16,435 nucleotides of DNA, taken from CAZRDB01 sp964598695. GTDB taxonomy: Bacteria > Armatimonadota > Zipacnadia > UBA1398. Every line of letters starts with the position of its first letter. Within the stretch, counting starts at the first letter, position 1. Under the pieces are notes generated by a model that worked only from the letters and a program-made list of their open reading frames with translations, ran no database searches and was not told where the DNA came from. This document shows, one piece after another, positions 1 to 6,934 of the stretch. Made by a program: the position numbers and the translations under genes. The stretch spans positions 1 through 16,435 of the forward strand of contig CAZRDB010000118.1 in NCBI GenBank assembly GCA_964598695.1, given 5' to 3'.

Positions 1-1466
1 TCCTCGGCTACCACATCACCGCCGGCATCTACGGCGAGTGGCACTACTGGAACTCGCCGTGGTACCCGGACACGGGCAAGGCCTTCGAGCGCGCCTATGG
101 CGAATGGCTCCGGGCCGAGTACCCGGACGACCCGCCGGCGCCGCGTATCCCGACGCTGGAGGAGCGGCGTCAGGGCGACCTGGGCATGTTCCGCGACCCG
201 GTCGCGTCGCGCTGGCTGATCGACTACCAGCGGTTCCTGCACCTCGTGGGCGCCGAGGCCGTCACGGAGCTGGCGGCCGTCGTGAAGGACGAGAGCCGCG
301 GCCGCTGCCTGACGCTCGCCTTCAACGGCTACCTGCCCGACCTGGCCTGGAACCCCGAGGGCGACCATCGCCGCTTCGACCTGGTCGTGCGCGCCGAGGC
401 GATGGACGCCTTCGCGAGCCCCCACACCTACGTCCGCCGGGGCGTGGGGCAGGACGGGATCCTGCGCGGCTTCCCGGAGAGCGTCCGGGCGCATGGCAAG
501 CTGTGGCTCGACGAGGAGGATGACCGCACCAGCCTCGCGCGCGATCCCGATTTCACCCATGTGACCACCATGGAGGAGAGCGTCGAGGTGTTGTGGCGCG
601 GTTTCGCCCAGATGCTCACGCACGCGGGCGGCGGCTGGTACATGGACCAGCAGGGCGGCTGGTACCGCGACCCGGCGATCCACCGAGCCTTCGCGCGGAT
701 GCAGGTGCTGGGTGAGGGATCGATGGCCCGATCCCGTCTCCGCCAGAGCGAGGTCGCGGTGGTCGCGAGCTTCCACAACGCCTGGTATCTCGCCGACCGC
801 TCGTCCGGGCTCGATCACGTCACGAACGCGCTCATCAACGGCCAGCTCGAGCAGCTCACGCGGTGCGGCGCCCCGTTCGACCTGTACCTGCTCGACGACC
901 TGTTCGAGCCGACGGCGCCCGAGTACAAGGCCTACGTCTTCCTCGACACCTTCCACATGACCGACGCCCAGCTTGCGGCGGTCCAGGCCCTGATCGACCG
1001 CGGGAAGACGGTCGTCTTCTCCTATGCGCCCGGGTTCGTCAGCGCCACCGATCTCTCGCTCGAGCGCGTGCGGGCCCTCACGGGTCAGCCGGTGGAGCTG
1101 GCCGGCTCGATGACCCTCGCGACCGGGGAGAGCCAGAGCCCCGGCTTCTCGGTGCCCGGCCTGGTCGAGCCGGCCGCCCGTTCCGGCAGCGTCTGGTACT
1201 GCCCGGCCCCACCGCTCCCGGCGGCGGCGCTCCGCGCGATCCTGCGCGAGGCGGGCGTCCTCGAGGTCCTCGACACCGAGGACCCGCTGATGGCGGGGGC
1301 GGGCTACGTAGGGCTGCACGCGGCCTCAGAGGGCGACAAGACGTTCCGCGCCGCGGCGCCGGCCACGTGGTTGAACGCCCGGACGGGCGAGACGCTCGCA
1401 GTGGATTCCGAGACCCTGACCCTGCACGCGCGACGAGGAGAGACCCTCCTGCTGGAGCTGCGGTAG
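1..1466 (+). CDS. GH42-like glycoside hydrolase (beta-galactosidase-type), 5' truncated
   Basis: The reading frame is open from base 3, so the gene starts upstream of the window; 487 residues are visible. The first in-frame ATG (186) lies inside conserved sequence and is not a credible start. The visible N-terminal part, with GYHITAGIYGEWHYW, looks like the late part of a GH42-type TIM barrel. It is followed by a GGGWYMDQQGGWY segment of the kind that closes such barrels. From about visible residue 249 (SEVAVVASFHNAWYLAD) to about 400 there is an alternating strand/helix domain that resembles the glutamine-amidotransferase-like trimerisation domain of GH42 enzymes. The last 50 residues look like a small beta-sandwich. 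The likely role is hydrolysis of plant or microbial oligosaccharides. The substrate cannot be told, and the N-terminal catalytic acid and any signal peptide are outside the window. Stop TAG at 1464. Confidence 0.75.
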   Translation, partial: LGYHITAGIYGEWHYWNSPWYPDTGKAFERAYGEWLRAEYPDDPPAPRIPTLEERRQGDLGMFRDPVASRWLIDYQRFLHLVGAEAVTELAAVVKDESRGRCLTLAFNGYLPDLAWNPEGDHRRFDLVVRAEAMDAFASPHTYVRRGVGQDGILRGFPESVRAHGKLWLDEEDDRTSLARDPDFTHVTTMEESVEVLWRGFAQMLTHAGGGWYMDQQGGWYRDPAIHRAFARMQVLGEGSMARSRLRQSEVAVVASFHNAWYLADRSSGLDHVTNALINGQLEQLTRCGAPFDLYLLDDLFEPTAPEYKAYVFLDTFHMTDAQLAAVQALIDRGKTVVFSYAPGFVSATDLSLERVRALTGQPVELAGSMTLATGESQSPGFSVPGLVEPAARSGSVWYCPAPPLPAAALRAILREAGVLEVLDTEDPLMAGAGYVGLHAASEGDKTFRAAAPATWLNARTGETLAVDSETLTLHARRGETLLLELR

Positions 1467-1508
1467 GGCCGTGGGGGAATCGGGCGGGTGGTTGCCGCGA
1501 ATCGACGC

Positions 1509-1538
1509 TTGCTATGCGGCGGGCGCTTGTGTTACGTT
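1509..1538 (+). promoter_or_regulatory. Candidate sigma70 promoter upstream of rpsE
   Basis: TTGCTA (1509-1514) is separated by 18 bases from TACGTT (1533-1538), which carries the extended TG at 1530-1531. The -10 matches only three of six consensus bases, so this is a moderate guess. If used, the transcript would begin near 1545 and run straight into the hairpin at 1547-1566. A second weak candidate, TTGTGT (1569) with CATAAG (1592), lies after the hairpin. Confidence 0.3.
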
Positions 1539-1546
1539 TGGGTGCT

Positions 1547-1570
1547 GGTCGGCCCAGAGGCCGGCCTTTT
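1547..1570 (+). terminator. Terminator-like hairpin just upstream of rpsE (terminator of the hydrolase gene or attenuator)
   Basis: GGTCGGCC (1547-1554) pairs with GGCCGGCC (1559-1566) across a CAGA tetraloop. This gives eight pairs with one G-U, followed at once by TTTT (1567-1570). It lies 81 bases after the hydrolase stop and 48 bases before the rpsE start. It could simply end the hydrolase transcript, or act as an attenuator in the rpsE leader if the promoter at 1509-1538 is real. Confidence 0.55.
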
Positions 1571-1617
1571 GTGTCCGTCTACCGATACCCACATAAGTCG
1601 AGGGAGCCGCTCGGAGC

Positions 1618-2130
1618 ATGAGCGTAAGAGTCAAGCTGCACGAGGTTGAGGATACCGAGTTCGAGGAGCGCGTCATCGCGATCGACCGTGTGAAGAAGAC
1701 GGTCAAGGGCGGAGACATCATCAGCTTCCGCGCGCTGGTCGCGATCGGCAACCGTGCCGGCGTTGTCGGCTTCGGCATCGGGAAGGCGCGTACGACGCCT
1801 GACGCGATCGCCAAGGGGTTCGACAAGGCGCGCAAGTCCCTGTACCGCCTGCCGCTCCGTGGCACGACGATCCCGCATGAGGTGCAGGTTCGCACCGGCG
1901 GGGCCAGCGTGTTCATGAGACCGGCCTCCGAGGGCACGGGGATCATCGCCGGCGGCGCCGTCCGCCCGATCGTCGAACTCGCGGGGATCAAGGACATCCT
2001 GAGCAAGTGCTTGGGGTCCACCAGCCCGCTCAACAACGCGCAGGCAGCGATCAACTGCCTCGCCTCCCTGATGGACCCGGAGCAGATTGCCGCCCTGCGC
2101 GGCAAGGACTCCGACGACAGTCAGGCCTAG
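1618..2130 (+). CDS. rpsE: 30S ribosomal protein S5
   Basis: This 170-residue protein is full length for bacterial S5. Residues 15-85 form the double-stranded-RNA-binding-like N-terminal S5 domain, including RVKKTVKGG (24-32) and GFGIGKA (51-57). The C-terminal domain carries the family hallmark RPASEGTGIIAGGAVR (101-116) and LGSTSPLNN (132-140). S5 binds 16S rRNA in the small subunit and helps secure decoding accuracy. Start ATG 1618 has AGGGAG (1601-1606) upstream. Normally rpsE sits in the spc operon between rplR and rpmD; here no other ribosomal gene is present and it has its own terminator. E. coli S5 has Arg after KGG in the spectinomycin-associated loop, where this protein has Asp33. 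GNRAG (44-48) replaces the usual GDGNG. Identity is very sure; whether it is the only copy in the genome cannot be seen. Confidence 0.97.
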   Translation: MSVRVKLHEVEDTEFEERVIAIDRVKKTVKGGDIISFRALVAIGNRAGVVGFGIGKARTTPDAIAKGFDKARKSLYRLPLRGTTIPHEVQVRTGGASVFMRPASEGTGIIAGGAVRPIVELAGIKDILSKCLGSTSPLNNAQAAINCLASLMDPEQIAALRGKDSDDSQA

Positions 2131-2165
2131 GGCCGGGGATCGGCTCCCCTCGCACCGGCAAACCG

Positions 2166-2200
2166 AAAGCCCGGCGTTCCGCAGAGGACGCCGGGCTTTT
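2166..2200 (+). terminator. Strong intrinsic terminator of rpsE
   Basis: A perfect 12-base-pair stem (2166-2177 with 2188-2199, left arm AAAGCCCGGCGT) has a 10-base loop and a T-run at 2197-2200 followed by CTCCTT. It begins 35 bases after the rpsE stop. The convergent small gene on the other strand ends at 2246. The reverse strand of the hairpin has only a broken T-run, so it is mainly a plus-strand terminator. Confidence 0.9.
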
Positions 2201-2245
2201 CTCCTTCCCCGAGGAGTTGGTTTCGGATCAGGGGCTGTTGCGGCG

Positions 2246-2506
2246 CTAGGCCCACCACTCGCCGAGTAGGGTCCGCACACGGCCCTCGTCGAGCTTCTCC
2301 CCCTGCGCCTCGAGCGCGCGGGCCGGCTGCTGTCGGATCTGCGCGGCGAGTGCGCTCCCGAGGTCCCGCGCCTCGTCGAGGCTCGCCGGGCGGAGCGTGG
2401 GCCCCGCGGTTTCGGCGGTGGCGCGGGCGCCGTTGGTGGTCCGCGCGCCGGTGTTGCGCGAGACCGAGCCGGGGATCAGCCGGAGCGGATTCCATTCGGT
2501 TCTCAC
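2246..2506 (-). CDS. Small hypothetical protein, 86 residues
   Basis: I do not recognise this protein. It is supported as a gene by very high G/C at third codon positions, a GTG start (2506-2504) with AGGGG nine bases upstream, and a good promoter about 150 bases upstream. Residues 1-38 are Ser/Thr/Ala/Gly-rich and probably disordered (NTGARTTNGARATAETAG). Residues 40-86 look helical and charged (SLDEARDLGSALAAQIRQQ, then KLDEGRVRTLLGEWWA) and end in a Trp pair. There is no signal peptide, membrane segment or cysteine. A disordered N-terminus with a helical C-terminus is compatible with a small regulator or adaptor, for example an anti-sigma-like protein. I see no FlgM signature, and function stays unknown. 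It is convergent with rpsE and lies downstream of the SLBB gene on the same strand. Confidence 0.72.
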   Translation of the reverse strand: MRTEWNPLRLIPGSVSRNTGARTTNGARATAETAGPTLRPASLDEARDLGSALAAQIRQQPARALEAQGEKLDEGRVRTLLGEWWA

Positions 2507-2580
2507 GTCCGAGCACCCCTCTCGTGCCGGGCTCGATCAAGGTTCGTGCCACGCGGGGCTCTCGGCGGTGTCCCCTCGCC

Positions 2581-2650
2581 CAAAACAAAGGCCATGGACA
2601 GCCACCGCCCGCCGCGGATCCGTGCGGCGACCAATGGCCATCCATGGCCA
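2581..2650 (-). terminator. Long hairpin with T-rich tail: terminator of the SLBB gene or attenuator leader of the 86-residue gene
   Basis: Read on the minus strand, GGCCATGGA (2649-2641) pairs perfectly with TCCATGGCC (2598-2590). Inside this stem, CGCCGC and GCGGCG form a second six-pair stem around an eight-base loop, with a possible four-pair GCCA/TGGC step between the two. The closing arm runs straight into TTTGTTTTG (2589-2581). It lies about 60 bases after the SLBB stop and also starts at the expected transcription start of the promoter at 2656-2683. It could therefore end the SLBB message, condition the small gene, or do both. Confidence 0.6.
2635..2650. promoter_or_regulatory. Operator-like dyad at a predicted transcription start
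   Basis: TGGCCAT-CC-ATGGCCA is a perfect inverted repeat with seven-base arms and a two-base spacer. It sits just downstream of the -10 at 2656-2661 and over the expected start of transcription. It may be a repressor site. The same bases also form the 5' arm of the long leader hairpin, so an RNA role is an equal alternative. Confidence 0.4.
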
Positions 2651-2655
2651 CCGAT

Positions 2656-2683
2656 ATCATACCCCGACGGGAGGGGCCGTCAA
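2656..2683 (-). promoter_or_regulatory. Strong sigma70-type promoter for the 86-residue gene
   Basis: On the minus strand, TTGACG (2683-2678, five of six) and TATGAT (2661-2656, five of six) are separated by 16 bases. The start of transcription would fall near 2649, giving a leader of about 143 bases before the GTG at 2506. It is the best consensus match seen in the window. Confidence 0.65.
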
Positions 2684-2708
2684 CCCTCCGTGCCGACCTC
2701 TCGGAGCC

Positions 2709-4685
2709 CTAGAAGACGGCCTTCACGAGGTTGGTGATGGTCAGGGCGTCCTTGATGGCGGTCAGCCACTTCTGGTAGTTCGTGTGGTCGGCTCGGGGGA
2801 CGATGAGGACGTCGTCGGGGAAGACTTCGATGTTCTCCTCGAGGCTGCCGGTGTCGTAGTACTTGCCGAGGTCGATGTCGATGACCCGGGACTCCCCGTT
2901 CTCCTGCCGGACGACCGCGCAGCGGAAGCGGTTGCCGTTGCTCACGCTGATCCCCTGGGCGGCGCCGAGGAGGTCGGTCACGCGATCGCCCTCATGCCAG
3001 AGGAAGGTCCCCGGGCTGCCGACATAGCCAAGGACGGTCACGCGCAGACGGCCGTAGGGGACGTACACCTCGTCGCCCGGTCTCAGATCCAGGTCGGCCG
3101 TATCGAGGTTCACCGAGACCGTCGTGCCGTCGGTGTGACGCACCTCGACGTGGGAGGGATCCCCCTTTTCGATCAGCACCCCGCCCGCGGTGTGGACGGC
3201 CGTTCGCACCGAGTCACCGGGGCGGAAGGCGAAGTAGCCCGGCCGGGTGACGTAGCCCCGGACCATCACGCTGTTGCGGCCCTCGGGGACGAAGAGGACG
3301 TCACCCGGCCGCAGGGGCGCGTCGAGGCCCGGGCCGCCGGGCGACGTGAGATCGAGGGCCAGGGTCGTGCCGTCGGCGCGGTGCAGCTCGCAGTGCGTCA
3401 GGTCGGCCGAGGTGGTCGTGCTCGTCAGGTCGATCGGGCGGACCGGTCCGCCCGCATAGGCGAGCAGCTCGGAGACCGCGGTGCCCGGCCTGAGCACATA
3501 GCGTCCGGGTCGGACCACGTGGCCCATCACGGAGACGTTGAGGGCCAGCTCGGGGATGAAGAGCGTATCGCCGGGCCGGATCTCCGGGTTGGCGTCGGTT
3601 CCGGCGGCGCCGGTGAGCGCCGCCGCGAGATCGAGCGTACGGCTGGCGCCGTCGGCGCGTACGAGCACGCAGTGCTCGAGGTCGCCGCTGCTCCACTGCT
3701 CGCCCTCCGAGGAGGGGCTGCGCACCGCGCCGCCGGCACGGCCGAGCAGGTCGGTCGCGCGATCGCCCTCGACCAGCTTGTACCGGCCGGGCGCGTCGGC
3801 GAAGCCCAGGACGGTCGCCTCGTTGACCAGACGGGGGACGAAGACGGTGTCGCCGGGGTGGATCGGAGGGTCGTCGCCCGTGCCCCGCGCAAGCCGGAGC
3901 GCCAGGTTGGCCTCGAGCACCGTCCCGTCGGCCCGATTGATGGTGATGCGGCTGGCATCGCCCAGGTCCTCGGTGACGCCGCCGGCGAGGCCGATGACCT
4001 CGGAGAGCAGGGCGCCCTCGCGCACGGGGACGGCTCCGGGCAGGCGGACGTAGCCGGTGACGGTTGCGGGCGCGCGCAGTTCGACGACGATGGTGTCGCC
4101 GGGCTCGAGCGTGACCGCGCCGGCCGGCCCCTCGCCGCGCTGCACGTCGTTCGTGCCGAATCGGATGCTGGTCCCGTCGGCGCGCACGAGCGAGCCGCTG
4201 CCGTTCTCGGCCACGGTGACCTTGACGCCGCCGGCGAGGGCGATCGCCTCGCGGATGGTCATGCCGGTGCGGAAGGGGAAGTACCCGGCCTTCTCGACGG
4301 CGCCGAGGACGCTGATGTTCTCAGCCCCGAACGATTTGACCCGCACGAGGACGTTGGGGTGGACGTACTGGCCGGCCCGGATGAGCCCGTCGGCGATCTC
4401 GCGCGACAGCTCGGCGCAGGTCTTGCCGAGGACGCGGACGGTGCCGACGTAGAGCACGTTGATGCAGCCGTCGGGTCCCACGGTGATCTCGGGCGCGCTG
4501 ATGCCCCGGGGGGCGGCCTGCTCCTCGGCCACGGTGAGCACGAGGACGTCGTACTTGCCGACCCGGTACTCGTCGGGGGCCGACTGGGCGTGGGCGAGCG
4601 CCGCGAGGAGCCCGATGGCGAGCAGGGCGATGGTCGGGGCGAGCGTGCTGCGCCGCCGGGTGGAGATCCGTCCGGTGGGGTTCAT
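2709..4685 (-). CDS. Secreted polysaccharide export-type protein with six SLBB domains
   Basis: The start is ATG 4685, 658 residues, chosen because AGGAGG lies ten bases upstream and a clear Sec signal peptide follows (RRR, then a hydrophobic core, with likely cleavage after AHA, residue 33). Residues 39-118 match the polysaccharide biosynthesis/export (Wza-type) domain, beginning EYRVGKYDVLVLTV. Six SLBB repeats follow, starting near residues 125, 207, 290, 384, 473 and 549. Each opens with a VxVxGxVxxPG-like strand and most end with a PGDxxxVP motif. Wza has two SLBB domains and a lipid-anchored N-terminus; here there are six and no lipobox Cys. The C-terminal tail (residues 632-658) is amphipathic. 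The likely role is a periplasmic or outer-membrane tube for polysaccharide export. No glycosyltransferase or Wzc-like kinase is nearby. Confidence 0.88.
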   Translation of the reverse strand: MNPTGRISTRRRSTLAPTIALLAIGLLAALAHAQSAPDEYRVGKYDVLVLTVAEEQAAPRGISAPEITVGPDGCINVLYVGTVRVLGKTCAELSREIADGLIRAGQYVHPNVLVRVKSFGAENISVLGAVEKAGYFPFRTGMTIREAIALAGGVKVTVAENGSGSLVRADGTSIRFGTNDVQRGEGPAGAVTLEPGDTIVVELRAPATVTGYVRLPGAVPVREGALLSEVIGLAGGVTEDLGDASRITINRADGTVLEANLALRLARGTGDDPPIHPGDTVFVPRLVNEATVLGFADAPGRYKLVEGDRATDLLGRAGGAVRSPSSEGEQWSSGDLEHCVLVRADGASRTLDLAAALTGAAGTDANPEIRPGDTLFIPELALNVSVMGHVVRPGRYVLRPGTAVSELLAYAGGPVRPIDLTSTTTSADLTHCELHRADGTTLALDLTSPGGPGLDAPLRPGDVLFVPEGRNSVMVRGYVTRPGYFAFRPGDSVRTAVHTAGGVLIEKGDPSHVEVRHTDGTTVSVNLDTADLDLRPGDEVYVPYGRLRVTVLGYVGSPGTFLWHEGDRVTDLLGAAQGISVSNGNRFRCAVVRQENGESRVIDIDLGKYYDTGSLEENIEVFPDDVLIVPRADHTNYQKWLTAIKDALTITNLVKAVF

Positions 4686-4821
4686 GGTGCCTCGTCCTCC
4701 TGCGCTGGGCCGCGGCGACCCGGTCGCGATCGTGCCATGAGTCGGGCAGCCGTCGGCCGCCTCATGCGGCGAGGAGCCCGGAGCCGGCGCCACGGCACGG
4801 GTGGCCATGCCGACGAGACGG

Positions 4822-4851
4822 AGACTAGCACCCCACCTCCGTCCCTGGCAA
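4822..4851 (-). promoter_or_regulatory. Candidate promoter for the SLBB gene
   Basis: On the minus strand, TTGCCA (4851-4846, five of six) is followed after 18 bases by TAGTCT (4827-4822, three of six), preceded by an extended TG one base upstream. Transcription would start near 4815, leaving a leader of about 130 bases. It lies back to back with the plus-strand promoter at 4904-4912. Confidence 0.45.
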
Positions 4852-4903
4852 CCGAGGCTCCCGCTGGCGAAGCGGCCTCGGGTGAGTAGGGAACGGCCAT
4901 CCG

Positions 4904-4912
4904 TGGCATAAT
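4904..4912 (+). promoter_or_regulatory. Extended -10 promoter for the beta-helix gene
   Basis: TGG-CATAAT (4904-4912) is an extended -10 with five of six consensus bases and no convincing -35. Transcription would start near 4919, about 28 bases before the GTG start codon. Confidence 0.5.
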
Positions 4913-4932
4913 CGGAGGGGGGCGGCCGGTCC

Positions 4933-4938
4933 AGGAGG
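4933..4938 (+). promoter_or_regulatory. Ribosome binding site that sets the GTG start at 4947
   Basis: A perfect AGGAGG lies eight bases before GTG 4947. The alternative in-frame ATG at 4980 has no comparable site, so the GTG is preferred. Confidence 0.75.
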
Positions 4939-4946
4939 TCGACGAC

Positions 4947-6134
4947 GTGCGGCAACGATCGGCCGTGCCGGAGCGCGGCATGTCGATCCGGAGTTCGGTC
5001 CAGTTCCGCCCGGGCACGTACCAGTTCGAGGTAGGCGAGGACGAGCCCGTCATCACGGTGCGTGCCGACGATGCGGTTGTGGACTGCAGCGGAGTGACCC
5101 TGCGCGCCCCGACCCGGGGCCGCGCCGCGTTCCAGGGCGTCGCGTTGCGGGTGCTCAACTCACGCCGCGTCGTGCTGCGCGGGCTCGAGGCGATCGGGTT
5201 CCACGTCGGGGTCCATGTCCTCCACAGCACCGACATCACCGTCGAGAGCGTCCACGCCTCGCAGATGCGATGCATCCGGCCCGCCAGCAGCGACATCGCC
5301 GACGGTCGGCAGTGGCTCGATGTCTTCGACAAGTCCTCGTGGCGGCGCTACGGCTGCGGGATCTGGGTCGAGAAGTCGACGGGCGGACGGGTGATCGGCT
5401 GCACGGCGCGCGAGTCGCAGGTCGGCATCACGCTCGACAAGGCCGACGAGGTGCTCGTACTGCGCAACGATGTCAGCCGCAGCCTGGGCTGGGGGATCCA
5501 CCTCGACCGCGCGACCGGCTGTCGGGTGATCTCCAACATCTGCCAGGGTTGCACCCACCCGATCCCCGAGTCGCTCGCTGCGGGCATCCTGATCAACAAC
5601 GGCTGCACCGGCAATCACATCCACACCAACGACCTCACGCGCTGCACCCACGGCCTGCTCGTGACCGCCGAGTACAACGAGCAGTCGAACGGCAACACGA
5701 TCAGTCACAACGACGCCTCGCACGCGCTGACGGCCTCGTTTGAGGCGCGCTACTGCGACGGCAACGAGTTCTGCGACAACCACGCGACCGACTCGCCGAT
5801 CGGGATCGGGCTGGTGAGCTGCCGGGGCCCGGTGATCCGGGGCAACTCCGTCGAGCGCTGCACCGAGGCGGGGATCCTGGTCCTGCGCGGCTCCGAGGGC
5901 CTGGTGGAGCAGAACGCGCTGATCGCGAACCCGGTCGGCGTGCTGCTGTGCGGCAGCAACGGCACCGCCCGCCCCCCGACGCGCTGGCGCATCGCCGGCA
6001 ACGTCCTGCTGCGCAACGGGACCGGCATCAAGATCGACGCCGGGCACCGGACGGTCGTCGAGGCGAACCACTCGGCCGGCAACGCGGAGTGCCTCGCTTG
6101 CCACGAGGGCTGCTACGGCACCGAGATCCGCTAG
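4947..6134 (+). CDS. Right-handed parallel beta-helix protein, cysteine-rich
   Basis: The protein has 395 residues from GTG 4947. From about residue 30 to 370 it consists of short repeating coils with G-I/V and N-x-I/V patterns (for example NTISHND, GIHLDRATGCRVISN). This is the PbH1 pattern of right-handed parallel beta-helix proteins such as pectate-lyase-like and NosD-like families. These usually bind or cut polysaccharides or form surface fibres; no catalytic signature is clear. There is no signal peptide or membrane segment, so it is either cytoplasmic or exported by an unusual route. It has many cysteines, and its C-terminus carries C382, C385, H386 and C389 (CLACHEGC), a compact metal-site-like motif. 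The gene is divergent from the SLBB export gene, which suggests a polysaccharide-related role, by inference only. Confidence 0.8.
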   Translation: MRQRSAVPERGMSIRSSVQFRPGTYQFEVGEDEPVITVRADDAVVDCSGVTLRAPTRGRAAFQGVALRVLNSRRVVLRGLEAIGFHVGVHVLHSTDITVESVHASQMRCIRPASSDIADGRQWLDVFDKSSWRRYGCGIWVEKSTGGRVIGCTARESQVGITLDKADEVLVLRNDVSRSLGWGIHLDRATGCRVISNICQGCTHPIPESLAAGILINNGCTGNHIHTNDLTRCTHGLLVTAEYNEQSNGNTISHNDASHALTASFEARYCDGNEFCDNHATDSPIGIGLVSCRGPVIRGNSVERCTEAGILVLRGSEGLVEQNALIANPVGVLLCGSNGTARPPTRWRIAGNVLLRNGTGIKIDAGHRTVVEANHSAGNAECLACHEGCYGTEIR

Positions 6135-6157
6135 AGCGGTCCCCGAGAGTCCCTGCT

Positions 6158-6190
6158 GGTTGTCGCCCTTCGCTCTTGCGCGCGACAACC
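6158..6190 (+). terminator. Hairpin after the beta-helix gene
   Basis: GGTTGTCGC (6158-6166) pairs perfectly with GCGACAACC (6182-6190) around a 15-base loop, starting 24 bases after the stop. There is no T-run, so termination is uncertain; it may stabilise the 3' end. The remaining gap to 6289 shows no clear promoter beyond a weak TAGCAT at 6269. Confidence 0.45.
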
Positions 6191-6289
6191 CACGGCAACT
6201 GCTCCAGCTCGGCCCGCACCGATCTCCCCGCACGAAGTACCACCCACTGTGCGTGGCGAATGCCCCTGTAGCATGTGGAGGGCACTTCC

Positions 6290-6934
6290 ATGGACCGGTG
6301 GGTACACACAGCAAGCGATGTCGCTCTCGCCGCCCGGGCGATGCAGGGCGACCTCGTCTGCTTCGACGAGCTGGCCCGGCGCTACCGACCGGCCGCCTTC
6401 GCGACGGCACTGCAGGTGGTCGGCGATCGCGACCTCGCCGCCGACGTCGCCCAGGAGGCGCTGCTCCAGGCGTTCCTCAGCGTGGCCACGCTGAGAGCCC
6501 CGGCCGCCTTCGTCCCCTGGCTACGACGGGTCACCGAGCGCATCGCGGCCCGCCGGGCGGCCGGCGCCCGCCGGCGCGAGCGCCAGGAAGAGCCCTTCCA
6601 GGAGGACGCCTCGGCCACCGCCGCCGAGGCCGAGCCCCCGGTCGTCGCGCTCCGGCGCGAGCAGAGGGACGTGGTCTGGCAAGCCGTGCGGTCGCTCGAG
6701 CCCGAGGATGCCGAGGTCGCCGTCATGCGCTACCTCGAGGGTCTCACCGTCGAGCGGATCGCCGGCTACCTGGGCCTCAGCCGCGAGGGCGCGAAGTACC
6801 GCCTCCGGCGCGCGGCCGCTCGGCTGCGCAGCGCGCTGCGGGGCTATGTCGAGGAGCCGATCGAAGAGGGGAGAGAGACCATTGGAGAGCAACGGACTTG
6901 CACCGACCGGCAACGGACAGCCCGCCGAGCATGA
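6290..6934 (+). CDS. ECF-family RNA polymerase sigma factor
   Basis: Start ATG 6290 (214 residues) is chosen for GGAGGG at 6277-6282; a GTG 15 bases upstream lies on top of that site. Residues 20-88 match sigma70 region 2, including FDELARRYRPAAFATA and the DLAADVAQEALLQAF segment that binds core polymerase and the -10. Residues 128-185 match region 4 (SLEPEDAEVAVMRYLEGLTVERIAGYLGLS, helix-turn-helix, then KYRLRRAAARLRSAL). Regions 1 and 3 are absent, as expected for ECF factors. The linker at 90-125 is Arg/Glu-rich. The last 20 or so residues overlap the next gene and show weaker third-position G/C, so the tail is probably unconstrained. No classic membrane anti-sigma factor follows; the partner is the overlapping unknown gene. 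Confidence 0.92.
   Translation: MDRWVHTASDVALAARAMQGDLVCFDELARRYRPAAFATALQVVGDRDLAADVAQEALLQAFLSVATLRAPAAFVPWLRRVTERIAARRAAGARRRERQEEPFQEDASATAAEAEPPVVALRREQRDVVWQAVRSLEPEDAEVAVMRYLEGLTVERIAGYLGLSREGAKYRLRRAAARLRSALRGYVEEPIEEGRETIGEQRTCTDRQRTARRA
6867..6873 (+). promoter_or_regulatory. Ribosome binding site for the TTG start at 6882
   Basis: AGGGGAG lies eight bases before TTG 6882, inside the sigma factor gene. It supports the early start of the overlapping gene. GTG 6939 and ATG 6954 are in-frame alternatives with weaker sites. Confidence 0.5.

Noticed and set aside
2397..4889. Long open frame of 830 codons on the plus strand
   Set aside because: It is the antisense shadow of the SLBB gene, which has a signal peptide, domain motifs and a ribosome binding site. 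High G+C keeps such frames open.
4686..4955. Upstream extension of the SLBB frame by 90 codons
   Set aside because: It lacks a ribosome binding site, overlaps the divergent promoter region and would bury the signal peptide.
6110..6131. CXXCH in the beta-helix protein as a haem c site
   Set aside because: No signal peptide is present, and cytochrome c maturation needs export; a metal site is more likely.
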